Positions 8,401 through 20,352 of a stretch of 64,000 bases of DNA are shown here, one piece after another (the first letter of the stretch is position 1; each line of letters opens with the position of its first letter). The notes beneath the pieces are model-generated. The model saw only the letters and a program-made list of their open reading frames with translations, was not told the origin of the DNA and searched no databases. Position numbers and translations under genes: made by a program. Origin of the DNA: Thermodesulfobacteriota bacterium. Its GTDB lineage: Bacteria; Desulfobacterota; Desulfobacteria; Desulfobacterales; Desulfosudaceae. The stretch is from positions 186,001 through 250,000 of the forward strand of contig JBFMDX010000005.1 of NCBI GenBank assembly GCA_040753795.1, given 5' to 3'.

Positions 8401-9605
8401 ACCGCAAAATGTTTTCCGTCATCCTCATCAGTGTCTGTCTGGCGGCCTGGTCTTATGCTGTTTCCGTTGAAGCCCGGGGCGGCGGACGCGGTGGTGGTGG
8501 TTTTTCACGGGGCGGCGGCGGTTTTTCCCGGGGCGGCGGCGGATTCTCAAGAGGCGGCGGCGGAAGTTACGGTTCCATCCGCAACAGCAGCCGGCCCTCG
8601 ACGCGGGACGTTTCCCGTCCTTCGCGGGATTACGGCTCACGGCCGTCCACCCGGGACGTGTCCGGTCCGTCCGCCGGCACCCGGGACCGGTCTTCTGACA
8701 GAGCGGAGCGCGCCTCCGACCTGACCTCCGATCAGAGAGAGGCTTTGCGAAACCGCGCCGAAAACATGACGCCCGAGCAGCGGCAGGCGCTCCAGGAAAA
8801 AGCCTCCAGCCTGACCCCGGACCAGCGCGATGCGCTGCAGAGCCGCGCCGAAAACATGACACCCGAGCAGCGGCAGGCGCTCCAGGAAAAAGCCTCCAAC
8901 CTGACCCCGGAACAGAAGGAGCAGGTCAAAAGCCGCCTGGAAAGCCTGACCCCGGAGCAGAAGGAGCAGCTCCGGCAGAAATTCGAGGATTCAGGTCTAT
9001 CCGCGGAGCAGCTGCCGGCGGACCATAAGGACTGGAGCCAGGAGGACTGGCAGGACTGGCGGGACCAGAACCGGGAAGACTGGCAGGACTGGTATGAAGA
9101 CGAATACCATGACTACTGGGACGACCACTATTACCCGGTCTGGTGGTACGGTTATCCGGTGACAACGATGTCCTACTCCTTCTATCTAGATGATGACCCT
9201 CCCTGTTCCCGGACGGTGGTGGTCAACAATGCCGGCGGATACGCCAGCACCTATTACCATTGTGATTCCGTCTGGTACCGTTCCACCTACGCCAGCGGAG
9301 AGGTCCGCTACGTGGTCACTTCCCCGCCGCCCGGCGTGGAGCTGGACAACCTGACCGACGCCTACAAGGTGATGGTCAACGGAAAGGAGTACTTCGTCAG
9401 CGGTCATGCTTTTTACCAGACGGTCACCCGCGACGGTAAACCGGTCTACGTGCTGGTGGATCCCCCCCTGGGAGCGGAAGTCAAAACCATCCCCCAGTAC
9501 GCGGTTGAAATCAAGCACCAGGAGCAGAGCTACTACCGCTATGATAAAATCTTCTACCAGCGCCAAGGGGATGTTTTCGTGATCGTGGCCAACCCGGGGG
9601 TGTAA
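8397..9605 (+). CDS. DUF6515 family exported protein with Gly-rich and LTPEQ repeats
   Basis: 402 residues from the ATG that overlaps the upstream stop. A signal peptide ends near VEARGGG. Then come RGGGGFS repeats (residues 24-55), a Ser/Arg/Asp-rich stretch, and five copies of a 15-residue helical repeat (LTPEQ/MTPEQ followed by RQAL or KEQ). Next is an acidic Trp-rich segment (DWSQEDWQDWRDQNREDW) and the DUF6515 domain with tandem strands of the type YYHCDSVWYRSTYASG. It is probably periplasmic or surface-exposed. The coupling to the DUF2092 gene suggests the two work together. No enzyme motif is visible. Confidence 0.72.
   Translation: MNRKMFSVILISVCLAAWSYAVSVEARGGGRGGGGFSRGGGGFSRGGGGFSRGGGGSYGSIRNSSRPSTRDVSRPSRDYGSRPSTRDVSGPSAGTRDRSSDRAERASDLTSDQREALRNRAENMTPEQRQALQEKASSLTPDQRDALQSRAENMTPEQRQALQEKASNLTPEQKEQVKSRLESLTPEQKEQLRQKFEDSGLSAEQLPADHKDWSQEDWQDWRDQNREDWQDWYEDEYHDYWDDHYYPVWWYGYPVTTMSYSFYLDDDPPCSRTVVVNNAGGYASTYYHCDSVWYRSTYASGEVRYVVTSPPPGVELDNLTDAYKVMVNGKEYFVSGHAFYQTVTRDGKPVYVLVDPPLGAEVKTIPQYAVEIKHQEQSYYRYDKIFYQRQGDVFVIVANPGV
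8753..8911 (+). repeat. In-gene direct repeat, 90-base period
   Basis: Two 69-base copies (8753-8821 and 8843-8911) differ at 2 positions by my count. They encode two of the 30-residue double LTPEQ units. The near-identity at DNA level points to recent duplication by slippage or recombination. Confidence 0.8.
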
Positions 9606-9647
9606 CGATTCAGGTTTATTGATTTGTTTTTAAAACGGAGGAACGGG

Positions 9648-12431
<2,784 letters not shown>

Positions 12432-12452
12432 CGCCCTGCAGCGATCGCCTTT

Positions 12453-13199
12453 TTACCACCGGTCGTCTTTCGAGTCTTCCTCCGGGGGCTTTCCGATCCC
12501 CGGCGTGTGCCGGTACATGATCTCCAGAGACACCAGCCGGGCCAGAAGCGTGGCCGGGAAAAGCATGCCGAGGAGGGCTTCGAGAATTGCGAACATGCGG
12601 GCCACGGGATGAACCGGCACGACGTCTCCGTAGCCCAGAGTGGTCAGGGTGACGAAGCTGTAATAGGTCAGCGTGGAATGGAGGCCCGGATCATCCGGCC
12701 GTACGATTGTAGACGGGGGGAAGGAAAAGGCGTCATTGATCAGGAGTGAAATCAACATATATATATAGGACCAGGTGATGCCGATGAGCAGATAGGCCGC
12801 GATGGCGCCCCGGATCCGATGACGGGTCACCGGCCCTTCCCGGAAAACCCGATGCATCAGCACGCTGATCATGAGGAAAAAAAAGGCGACGATGGAAAAA
12901 TACCAGCAAATGGCAAAAAACCTGCCCGGGAAATTCTGGTTCAGGACATGAAACACCAGAACAAGACATGCGCCCACGGCGGCAACCGTCCGGAGAAAGC
13001 GGCTCTCCGTAACCGTGGCGACGCCCGAGATCAACAGCGGAATATAAAAAACAGCCAGAAAAAAACCGGTCAGGGTCGACTCGATAAAGGGCGACAAAAA
13101 GAAAACCAGGAGCAGGATGAGCAGCAGCGCTGAAAAGCCGCGCCCTTCCCACCAGAACCGGTAAAACCGGCTGATGCCGTGTTGCAGCGGTAAACCCAT
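12453..13199 (-). CDS. Two-pore-segment potassium channel family protein
   Basis: 248 residues from the ATG at 13199, which has a gagagggg ribosome site; the frame is open up to 13304 with no such site. Several hydrophobic helices (FSALLLILLLVFFLSPFI, LRTVAAVGACLVLVFHVL, YFSIVAFFFLMISVLM, AIAAYLLIGITWSYIYML) precede the pore helix and the K+ selectivity filter TLTTLGYGD, followed by the last helix (MFAILEALLGMLFPATLLARLV). The filter is canonical, so K+ selectivity is likely. There is no RCK or cyclic-nucleotide domain. It belongs to the Ion_trans_2 group and is probably in the inner membrane. Confidence 0.85.
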   Translation of the reverse strand: MGLPLQHGISRFYRFWWEGRGFSALLLILLLVFFLSPFIESTLTGFFLAVFYIPLLISGVATVTESRFLRTVAAVGACLVLVFHVLNQNFPGRFFAICWYFSIVAFFFLMISVLMHRVFREGPVTRHRIRGAIAAYLLIGITWSYIYMLISLLINDAFSFPPSTIVRPDDPGLHSTLTYYSFVTLTTLGYGDVVPVHPVARMFAILEALLGMLFPATLLARLVSLEIMYRHTPGIGKPPEEDSKDDRW

Positions 13200-13417
13200 T
13201 ATCCCCTCTCCCGCCCTCTTTAGTATTTGTAAAAAATATATAATTAAATAGTATAAAATTAACAACATAAAAACCCATATCCCGTATTTTCCGCTATCCT
13301 TCAAACCGGATTCTTCTGTTTGCCGAGCAGCGGATCAGAGATGCCCATGGCCGGAAAGATAAAAGCGGAATTCAAAAAAAGCTTGTAATAATGTAAATCG
13401 AAACCTATAGTTTCAAT

Positions 13418-14596
13418 ATGCAAGGTTACAGAAACAGACAGATCCAGGCGGAAATAGAAGAAAAACTGCTGAACTTTCCGGCCGTTGCGGTGCTGGGGCC
13501 GCGCCAGTGCGGCAAGACGACCCTTGCCCTTACAATTGTCAAGAAGCTTGGCCGGGCGTTATATCTTGATCTGGAAAAGCCTTCCGACCAGAGAAAACTT
13601 CAAGACCCCGAGTTGTTTTTTCAATTTCAGAACGACAACCTGATCTGCCTGGACGAGATTCAGCGACAACCGGAGCTCTTCCCGGTTTTGAGAAGCATCA
13701 TCGATGAACGGGGAGCAAACGGGCAACTGCTCATTCTGGGAAGCGCCTCCAGGGACCTGATCAAACAGAGTTCAGAAAGCCTTGCTGGCAGAATCGCCTA
13801 CATTGAGCTGACGCCGTTTACCCTTCCGGAGGTGGCCGAGACAGCCGATAAAGGGCCTGTTGCCATCATGAAACTCCTCGTAAGGGGCGGATTTCCCAGA
13901 AGCTTTCTCGCTAAAACCGCAAAAGAAAGTTTCGACTGGAGAGAAAATTTTATTCGAACTTTTCTTGAGCGGGATATCCCACAGCTTGGTTTTTCCATCC
14001 CCGCCCATTCACTGGGACGATTGTGGCAGATGCTGGCCCATGTTCATGGTCAGGTCCTTAACAGCTCCAAGCTTGGTGAATCCCTGGGGGTCAGTCACAC
14101 CACCGTCAGAAAATATATTGATCTGCTTTCTCAAACGTTCATGATCAGGACACTACCGCCCTTTGAAGCCAACCTCAAAAAGCGGCTGATAAAATCACCA
14201 AAGATATTTATCCGCGATTCAGGGATACTGCATGCCCTGCTGGGCATACAGAATATTGACGATCTGCTGGGGCACCCCGTTTATGGTTCGTCTTGGGAGG
14301 GCCTTGCGATAGAAAACATTCTGACCTGCGGCAGAGGCTGGCATCCTGCTTTTTTCCGCACCTCAACGGGCGTTGAAATTGACTTGATCCTGACAAAAGG
14401 GAAGAAAGCCGTGGCCTTTGAATTTAAAGCATCCGCGGCGCCGACGGTCGGCAAGGGATTCTGGATGGCGTTGAGCGATCTGAATATTAATGAGGCCTGG
14501 GTTATCGCGCCGGTAAAAGAGGCCTATCCGATCAAGAAAAATGTCATGGTCGCGCCGCTTGATTACGCGCTTAACCGGCTTCAGGGAAAAAGATAA
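13418..14596 (+). CDS. ATPase with AAA_14 and DUF4143 domains
   Basis: 392 residues. Walker A GPRQCGKTT (about residues 28-36), Walker B LICLDEIQ, and the sensor-like LILGSASRDL are all in place. The C-terminal DUF4143 part includes a winged-helix-like segment (LGESLGVSHTTVRKYIDLL) and a PD-(D/E)xK-like stretch (TGVEIDLILTKGKKAVAFEFKA), which is the usual layout of this very common family. Members are widespread in mobile gene pools and their role is not settled. The base composition is AT-richer than the flanking housekeeping genes, and a second, diverged family member follows. Confidence 0.85.
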   Translation: MQGYRNRQIQAEIEEKLLNFPAVAVLGPRQCGKTTLALTIVKKLGRALYLDLEKPSDQRKLQDPELFFQFQNDNLICLDEIQRQPELFPVLRSIIDERGANGQLLILGSASRDLIKQSSESLAGRIAYIELTPFTLPEVAETADKGPVAIMKLLVRGGFPRSFLAKTAKESFDWRENFIRTFLERDIPQLGFSIPAHSLGRLWQMLAHVHGQVLNSSKLGESLGVSHTTVRKYIDLLSQTFMIRTLPPFEANLKKRLIKSPKIFIRDSGILHALLGIQNIDDLLGHPVYGSSWEGLAIENILTCGRGWHPAFFRTSTGVEIDLILTKGKKAVAFEFKASAAPTVGKGFWMALSDLNINEAWVIAPVKEAYPIKKNVMVAPLDYALNRLQGKR

Positions 14597-14945
14597 CCGA
14601 ATTCTCATGGGGTCGGACCTGCATAACCTCTTTATATATCAGAAAATATTTTCCAAGAGAAAGCGTTTTTATCGCTTAAACCGTTATTTTCAAACTTAAA
14701 ATCGGCATTGTAAAACAAAGAGCCTCTTTCAGCACGGATGTACCGTCAGGTACAATGGATTCCAGCAGATGGTCCGCTACTACGGCTTTTTATAACAACA
14801 AGAGCCGGGGTCAGCGGATAATGGCAAACCAGGTTGATGACATCGCCCAAATTCTCCCCAGGTAAAAAATCCCGTGGCTGATCTCGAATGGCTAATTCGG
14901 CATGAAAATCGGAAAAGTCTTGACTTTTTCGGAGTCACAGGCATA
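14597..14945. other. Intergenic region between the two DUF4143 ATPase genes
   Basis: About 350 AT-rich bases if the second ATPase starts at 14946. Near 14608 a short ggggtcggacctgcataacc resembles degenerate intergenic repeat sequence common in such genomes. No hairpin with a T-run, RNA gene or open frame stood out. Confidence 0.4.
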
Positions 14946-16115
14946 ATGGTCAGCATGAAACGTTACCTGGAAACATACATTAAAAAGGATCTGCCGGAGA
15001 AGATCATCCTCCTGACAGGGCCACGGCAGGCCGGCAAGACCACGCTGTCCAGAATGCTGACCGACAGCTTTGATTATTTTAATTATGACAATGCCGAGCA
15101 CCGGGCGGACCTGCTGGAAAAATCCTGGGACCGGTCAAAGGAACTGATTATTTTTGATGAGCTGCATAAACAGAAAAACTGGAAGTCGTGGCTGAAAGGC
15201 ATCTTTGATACCGAAGGGATACCGCCGTCCCTGCTGGTTACCGGCAGCGCCCGGCTGGACACTTACAGAAAAGCCGGCGATTCTCTGGCGGGCCGGTTTT
15301 TTCAGTTCCGGCTGCATCCCCTGGACCTGAAGGAAATCAACGCCGTTCTGAAACCGGACCATCTGGAGAAGGAGCTGGATAAGTTGCTGGATGCCGGCGG
15401 TTTTCCGGAGCCGTTTTTAAAGGGCAGTCAGCCGTTTTACAAGCGCTGGCAGAAATCGCATCTGGATATAATCATCCGGCAGGATCTGATCGAGTTGGAG
15501 GATGTTCAGCAGATCACGGCCATTGAGACCCTGATTCAGCTGTTGAAGCGGCGCGTGGGCAGCCCGGTTTCCTACCGCTCTCTGGCGGAAGACTTGCGGT
15601 GCTCGGACAAGACCGTCAAGCGCTGGCTGACCATTCTTGAAAATATGTATGTCATTTTCAAGGTGCCGCCGTATCACAACAATATTGCCCGGGCGATATT
15701 AAAATCTCCGAAATTCTATTTTTACGATACCGGCCAGGTGATCGGGGACCCGGGGGTAAAGATGGAAAACCTGGTGGCCTGTGCCCTGATTAAAGAAATT
15801 CATTATCTGGAAGACTGTTTCGGCGAAGAGAGCCGGCTTTATTATTTGAAAAACAAGGAAGGCAAGGAGATCGATTTTCTGGTTACCCGTAACGAGGCTC
15901 CCTTGTTGATGCTGGAGGTCAAATGGCAGGACAACGCCTTGAGCCCCAATTTTGCCGCGTTTGAGAAATATTTTCCCGGAACCAGAAAAATCCAGCTGGT
16001 CAAAGCGCTGAAAAAGGAAAAAACGTATTTAAAAGGGCCGGAAATCCGCGCGGCCCACAAATGGCTGGCCGGCCTGGATTTGTCCGGGAGTAAAAAGGGG
16101 GACAGTCTCACTTAA
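14946..16115 (+). CDS. Second ATPase with AAA_14 and DUF4143 domains
   Basis: 389 residues from the Met chosen here (the next Met, three codons on, is equally possible; the frame is open from 14874). Walker A GPRQAGKTT, Walker B LIIFDELHK, the sensor LLVTGSARLDTY, a winged-helix-like SLAEDLRCSDKTVKRWL, and a nuclease-like C-terminus (EGKEIDFLVTRNEAPLLMLEVKW). It is clearly of the same family as the gene before it but well diverged, so it is not a recent duplicate. The last residues (KKGDSLT) and the stop codon are encoded inside an inverted-repeat element, so the natural C-terminus was probably altered by insertion. Confidence 0.82.
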   Translation: MVSMKRYLETYIKKDLPEKIILLTGPRQAGKTTLSRMLTDSFDYFNYDNAEHRADLLEKSWDRSKELIIFDELHKQKNWKSWLKGIFDTEGIPPSLLVTGSARLDTYRKAGDSLAGRFFQFRLHPLDLKEINAVLKPDHLEKELDKLLDAGGFPEPFLKGSQPFYKRWQKSHLDIIIRQDLIELEDVQQITAIETLIQLLKRRVGSPVSYRSLAEDLRCSDKTVKRWLTILENMYVIFKVPPYHNNIARAILKSPKFYFYDTGQVIGDPGVKMENLVACALIKEIHYLEDCFGEESRLYYLKNKEGKEIDFLVTRNEAPLLMLEVKWQDNALSPNFAAFEKYFPGTRKIQLVKALKKEKTYLKGPEIRAAHKWLAGLDLSGSKKGDSLT

Positions 16116-16176
16116 TTGACGATGGCAGAGGCACCCGGAAATATGTCACCAATTAAGTAAACTGTCCCCCTTTTTA
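16091..16176. repeat. Inverted-repeat element overlapping the end of the ATPase gene
   Basis: The left arm (16091-16117) and right arm (16151-16176) are inverted copies: taaaaagggggacagt, then acttaatt, against aattaagt, then actgtcccccttttta. The spacer is about 33 bases. Sequences with an aaaagggggacagt core are familiar as REP-type elements mobilised by Y1 (RAYT) transposases; no such transposase is in this window. The right arm ends in a T-run, so the hairpin could also act as a terminator for the ATPase gene. Confidence 0.75.
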
Positions 16177-16378
16177 CAATTCCATAATTATTTGAATTTC
16201 AGTAGATTTATGAACATGCATAATTTTTGCGCAGACCGCTTGTAAATAATCAGAGATGTGGCAGAATGTCAAAAAGGGGTTATAAACAAGCAGTCTACAT
16301 AAATATAATGTTATGTTTTTGAGACAAAAGTCATGGTGCATTGATTCTTCGAAATATTGGAGTGCAAGATTAACACCG

Positions 16379-17314
16379 ATGACGAAGAAGACTTCGAGTA
16401 AAAAACACCATTATCTTCCCAGACATTACTTAAAGGGATTTACTGATAAAGAGGGTGGTTTCTTCGTCTATGACAAATCTACTACCAAGATATTTCCCAC
16501 CGCTCCTGATGCCGCTTTTTTTGAAAACGATTTGAATACAGTCGAACTACCGGATGGGGGGTTCTCAGATTTCTTAGAAGGTCTCTACACGGGGATTGAG
16601 AATCAATCTTGGGGGCCGTTGGACAAAATCAGAGGGTCTAGTTTTGACGCACCCATTGAACCTTTGGACAAAATGCAACTTTTTCTTTTCTTGTCGTTTC
16701 TGTACTGGAGGCTGCCGAGCAATATCAAACTCGCAGAAGAACTATCAAGAGAGTTTTTTGATGGAGATAACGATCTTGATTATTTCAAGCTCCTAAGTAA
16801 AACCGGTGAAACTGTGCCAAAAGAGGTAGTGGAAAGAATAAGAACCTCTCCAGCTTTCAAGAAAACTGCCAGGAGCATAGTGCCATTCGCCCCATTTTTT
16901 AAAGACAAGGACTGGTGGCATAGCATTGATGACTGGCGATTCGTCTATTCGGGAGATCAGGGTAAGTGGTTTATCGTAGGAGACAATCCGATCGTTGCTC
17001 ACGGCAACAACGACCACGATCCTGTCAACTGTCTAAAAGAATTCATTTTTCCGATCTCTGGAAACATTCTTTTGGTCGCTGGCCATAAACATACTGATAA
17101 AACACTCCCTCCCGGTTTCGCAGTGCAGTACGGTATCGGAATCATAGAAAGAGCTCAGAGATTTGTTGCCTGTCAAAACAAAGCTTTTCTTGAGGCACTG
17201 ATAAAGCACCATGACTTGCATGTTCAATATGACAAGACCAACATCATTATCCCGGAACTCTTTAAGATGCTGGAAGAAAAAGAAAGGGTTCCTGTCGATT
17301 TCAAAAGGGTATGA
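16379..17314 (+). CDS. DUF4238 domain protein
   Basis: 311 residues from the Met at 16379; an upstream in-frame ATG at 16313 would add 22 residues. Neither start has a strong ribosome site, and a TATAAT-like box sits just before 16313. The N-terminus has the family hallmark KKHHYLPRHYLKGFTD followed by FFVYDK and FFENDLNTVE. A second conserved part (WFIVGDNPIVAHGN, FPISGNILLVAGH) lies in the C-terminal half. DUF4238 proteins are soluble, of unknown function, and common in accessory and defence-rich regions. The gene is AT-rich (a 60-base sample at 16681 has 26 G+C), which suggests horizontal origin. It is followed by a terminator. Confidence 0.75.
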   Translation: MTKKTSSKKHHYLPRHYLKGFTDKEGGFFVYDKSTTKIFPTAPDAAFFENDLNTVELPDGGFSDFLEGLYTGIENQSWGPLDKIRGSSFDAPIEPLDKMQLFLFLSFLYWRLPSNIKLAEELSREFFDGDNDLDYFKLLSKTGETVPKEVVERIRTSPAFKKTARSIVPFAPFFKDKDWWHSIDDWRFVYSGDQGKWFIVGDNPIVAHGNNDHDPVNCLKEFIFPISGNILLVAGHKHTDKTLPPGFAVQYGIGIIERAQRFVACQNKAFLEALIKHHDLHVQYDKTNIIIPELFKMLEEKERVPVDFKRV

Positions 17315-17361
17315 TTGGAATATTTTACAAAAGAAAGAAGAATTGCATCACAAGGTCAATC

Positions 17362-17392
17362 CAGCCGATCGCTATGATCCGGCTGATTTTTT
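17362..17392 (+). terminator. Rho-independent terminator after the DUF4238 gene
   Basis: Stem cagccgatc against gatccggctg, with one bulged base and a 5-base loop, followed by attttttc. The position, about 50 bases after the stop and before the restriction gene, fits. Confidence 0.6.
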
Positions 17393-17442
17393 CGTTGGGC
17401 GTCTGAATGTTGCCGGTAACCGTGGATAAGGATTGAATACGT

Positions 17443-20352
17443 ATGAGTAAGACATTCGACCAGGGCAAAGATGAAGTTGCCAAGTTGTGTCAGTACTTCG
17501 CCGTTAACCGGCAGTCCTTCCTTGCCCCTGGCGTCAAGGAAGCCCACGTCCGCCAATCGCTCATAGACCCTTTTTTCGAAGCCCTGGGCTGGGACATGCG
17601 CAACGCCGCCATGGCCGCGCCCCAGTATCGCGAAGTCATTACCGAAGACAGCCTGGATGTGGAAGGCCAACAGAAGGCGCCCGACTACACTTTCCGCGTC
17701 GGCACCTTGCCGAAGTTCTACGTCGAAGCCAAGAAGTGCGGCGTTAATATCAGCGCCGATCCGGCGCCGGCCTATCAACTTCGCCGCTATGGCTTCAGCG
17801 CCAAACTGGCCCTGTCCATCCTGACCGACTTCGATGAACTGGGCGTGTACGATTGCGCCTCTCGCCCGCGACCCGGCGATAAGGCCAGCCATGCCCGCAT
17901 CCAGTATTTCGGGTTCACCGAGTACCCTGACCGCTGGCAGGAGATTTGGGACGTGTTCTCGCGTGAGGCCGTCTGGTCCGGGACATTCGACCAGTATGCC
18001 GCCTCCAAGCGTAAGCGCGGCACCTCCGAGGTTGACGGCGAGTTTCTGAAGGATATCGAAGGCTGGCGCGATGTGCTGGCGCGGAATCTCGCCCTGCGCA
18101 ACAGCGATTTGTCGGCGGACGATCTCAACGCCGCCGTTCAACGGATCATTGACCGGATCATCTTCCTGCGAATGGCCGAGGATCGCGGGCTGGAGTCTTA
18201 CGGGCAACTGCTCAAACTCTGTGAGCAGCCCGACATCTACGACCGTTTTATGAGCGGATTATGCCGTAAGGCCGATAAGAAATATAATTCCGGTCTGTTT
18301 CATTTTCAGAAAGAACACGGCGTGTCTGATGCGCCGGACACGCTCACGCCGCGCCTGGCAGTGGACGACAAAACCATCAAAACCATTCTTCAAAGCCTCT
18401 ACTTTGAGCATGGTTGCCCTTACCACTTCGGCGTCCTGCCCGTGGAAATTCTGGGTACGGTGTATGAGCGCTTTTTGGGCAAGGTCATCCGCCTGACTGC
18501 CGGGCATCAGGCCAAAGTCGAGGAAAAACCCGAAGTGCGCAAGGCCGGCGGCGTCTACTACACCCCGGCCTATATCGTGAATTACATCGTCCACAACACC
18601 ATCGGCAAGCAGATTGAAGGCAAAAGCCCCGCCGATCTTTCCGGCGGCAAAACCAGACCTCCCTTTCGTGTGCTTGACATGGCCTGCGGCAGCGGCTCCT
18701 TCCTCCTGGGCGCCTATCAGTTCCTGCTCGACCATTGCCTGAACTGGTACCAGGCCAACCCTTCCAAGAAACATGGCAAAGCCGTCTATCAGAACTCCAA
18801 GGGCGAAACCTGTCTTACCATCGCCGAACGCAAACGCATCCTGACCACCCACATCTTCGGCGTCGATATCGACCAACAGGCCGTTGAAACCACCAAGCTC
18901 TCTTTGTTGTTAAAAGCCCTGGAAGGCGAAAACGATACCTCCCTCTCCAAGCAGATGCTTCTTTTCCACGAACGCGCCCTGCCGAATCTATCGGACAACA
19001 TAAAGTGCGGAAACTCCCTGATCGCCTCCGACTTCTCCATGCTTCCCGAAGACCTCGTCCGCGTCCGCGCCTTTGACTGGTCCGCGCAATTCCCTGACGC
19101 CATGAAAGCCGGGGGGGTCGATGTGGTGATTGGGAATCCACCTTGGGGAGCAAGTCTCTCTGATGAAGAGAAGAAGTATCTGTCGCAGAGCTATTCATGC
19201 TTCCAAGGAAATCATGACAGCTACCTATTCTTCATAGAAAAGGCTAATACCCTTCTTAGGAACAATGGGCACACATCTTTTATCACTCCAGACTCGTGGA
19301 TCAAAGTTCCTCAAGCCGAACAACTTCGTCGGATACTTCTCGGTAACGGAAACATCGCTTCGATCACAACATTACCTCAGAAGGTGTTCAAAGGCGTAAG
19401 CGCAAACTGTCTCATTTTTGCATTCACCAAGGGAAGAGAGACGGATAAGTGTCAAATCAATATCCTGAGACCTAAATCCGACCTGTCAAACCTAGCGCAA
19501 TGCAAGTTTGAAGAGAACTACAAAGTAAACACAGCGGAGTGGAAAACGTCTCCTGATGCACAGTTCCAGATATTTCAGAAAAGGGAAGTCTCTCAAATTA
19601 TCAACCGCATTGGCGACCGCTGTGCACAGGCGTTCCGATTTTTGGACGTCATGCAAGGAATTGTGCCATATTCGAAAGAGAACCATTCGAAGGAGACAAT
19701 CGAAAAGCGAGCATTCCATTCCCCTAAGAGATTATCTGATGAGTACGGGATATGGATTCAAGGACGGGCGATCACTAGGTATTGTCTCACGCTCAAAACC
19801 GTCGAGTATCTGCGTTATGGTGACTGGTTGCACCGTCCGCGAAAGGCCAAGTACTTTCAAGGCTCCCGGATCTTAATTCAAGAGATAACTGGTGGGCATC
19901 CGCCAAGAATTGCTGCATGCTATTGCGATGCAGTTCTTTATCATGATCCAGGCATCATTTCATGCTTGGTTGTGGAAAATCTTCATCTGAAGTTTCTGCT
20001 CGGAATTTTGAATTCCCGTTTTCTGAGTTGGTTTCATCGTTACGCCTCGCCTAAGGGAACTAGGCATGCGTTTCCCAAAGTTCTCATCGGGGATATTCGA
20101 GCTTTTCCGATACCAAGGATACAGCTTTCAAATCCCGCCGATAAAGGGCGCCACGACAAACTGGTAGCTTTGGTGGACAAGATGCTAACACTGACGCCGA
20201 AGCTACGCGAGGCCACATCAGAATCCGAAAAAGCCGCATTGCAAAATGCCGTCACGGCGACCGATGTGGAGATCGACCGTCTGGTGTATGAACTATACGG
20301 CCTGACCGAAGAGGAAATCAAAATCGTTGAAAACGACCGGAGGGTTCCATGA
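17443..20352 (+). CDS. Type IIG (Eco57I-like) restriction-modification enzyme
   Basis: 969 residues in a single polypeptide. N-terminal nuclease: PD at residues 80-81 and EAK at 95-97, a PD-(D/E)xK arrangement. A helical connector follows. The gamma-type N6-adenine methylase has motif I DMACGSGS from residue 412, HIFGVDIDQQAVE, and motif IV NPPW at 565-568. The C-terminal third is the target-recognition region with a TaqI-like specificity fold (SRFLSWFHRYASPKGTRHAFPK). Such enzymes cut and methylate with one protein, so no separate partner is needed. The start follows a weak aaggatt ribosome site. Base composition drops sharply within the gene after about 19120 and recovers near 20120, covering the specificity region. 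The 3' end overlaps the next gene by 4 bases. Confidence 0.87.
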   Translation: MSKTFDQGKDEVAKLCQYFAVNRQSFLAPGVKEAHVRQSLIDPFFEALGWDMRNAAMAAPQYREVITEDSLDVEGQQKAPDYTFRVGTLPKFYVEAKKCGVNISADPAPAYQLRRYGFSAKLALSILTDFDELGVYDCASRPRPGDKASHARIQYFGFTEYPDRWQEIWDVFSREAVWSGTFDQYAASKRKRGTSEVDGEFLKDIEGWRDVLARNLALRNSDLSADDLNAAVQRIIDRIIFLRMAEDRGLESYGQLLKLCEQPDIYDRFMSGLCRKADKKYNSGLFHFQKEHGVSDAPDTLTPRLAVDDKTIKTILQSLYFEHGCPYHFGVLPVEILGTVYERFLGKVIRLTAGHQAKVEEKPEVRKAGGVYYTPAYIVNYIVHNTIGKQIEGKSPADLSGGKTRPPFRVLDMACGSGSFLLGAYQFLLDHCLNWYQANPSKKHGKAVYQNSKGETCLTIAERKRILTTHIFGVDIDQQAVETTKLSLLLKALEGENDTSLSKQMLLFHERALPNLSDNIKCGNSLIASDFSMLPEDLVRVRAFDWSAQFPDAMKAGGVDVVIGNPPWGASLSDEEKKYLSQSYSCFQGNHDSYLFFIEKANTLLRNNGHTSFITPDSWIKVPQAEQLRRILLGNGNIASITTLPQKVFKGVSANCLIFAFTKGRETDKCQINILRPKSDLSNLAQCKFEENYKVNTAEWKTSPDAQFQIFQKREVSQIINRIGDRCAQAFRFLDVMQGIVPYSKENHSKETIEKRAFHSPKRLSDEYGIWIQGRAITRYCLTLKTVEYLRYGDWLHRPRKAKYFQGSRILIQEITGGHPPRIAACYCDAVLYHDPGIISCLVVENLHLKFLLGILNSRFLSWFHRYASPKGTRHAFPKVLIGDIRAFPIPRIQLSNPADKGRHDKLVALVDKMLTLTPKLREATSESEKAALQNAVTATDVEIDRLVYELYGLTEEEIKIVENDRRVP

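Noticed and set aside
8753-8911. Regular repeats that could suggest a CRISPR-like array
   Set aside because: The repeats are in frame within a protein gene and encode helical LTPEQ units; spacers are not unique.
13200-13304. Longer N-terminus for the potassium channel
   Set aside because: A strong ribosome site precedes the ATG at 13199; the extra 35 codons have none and are AT-rich intergenic sequence.
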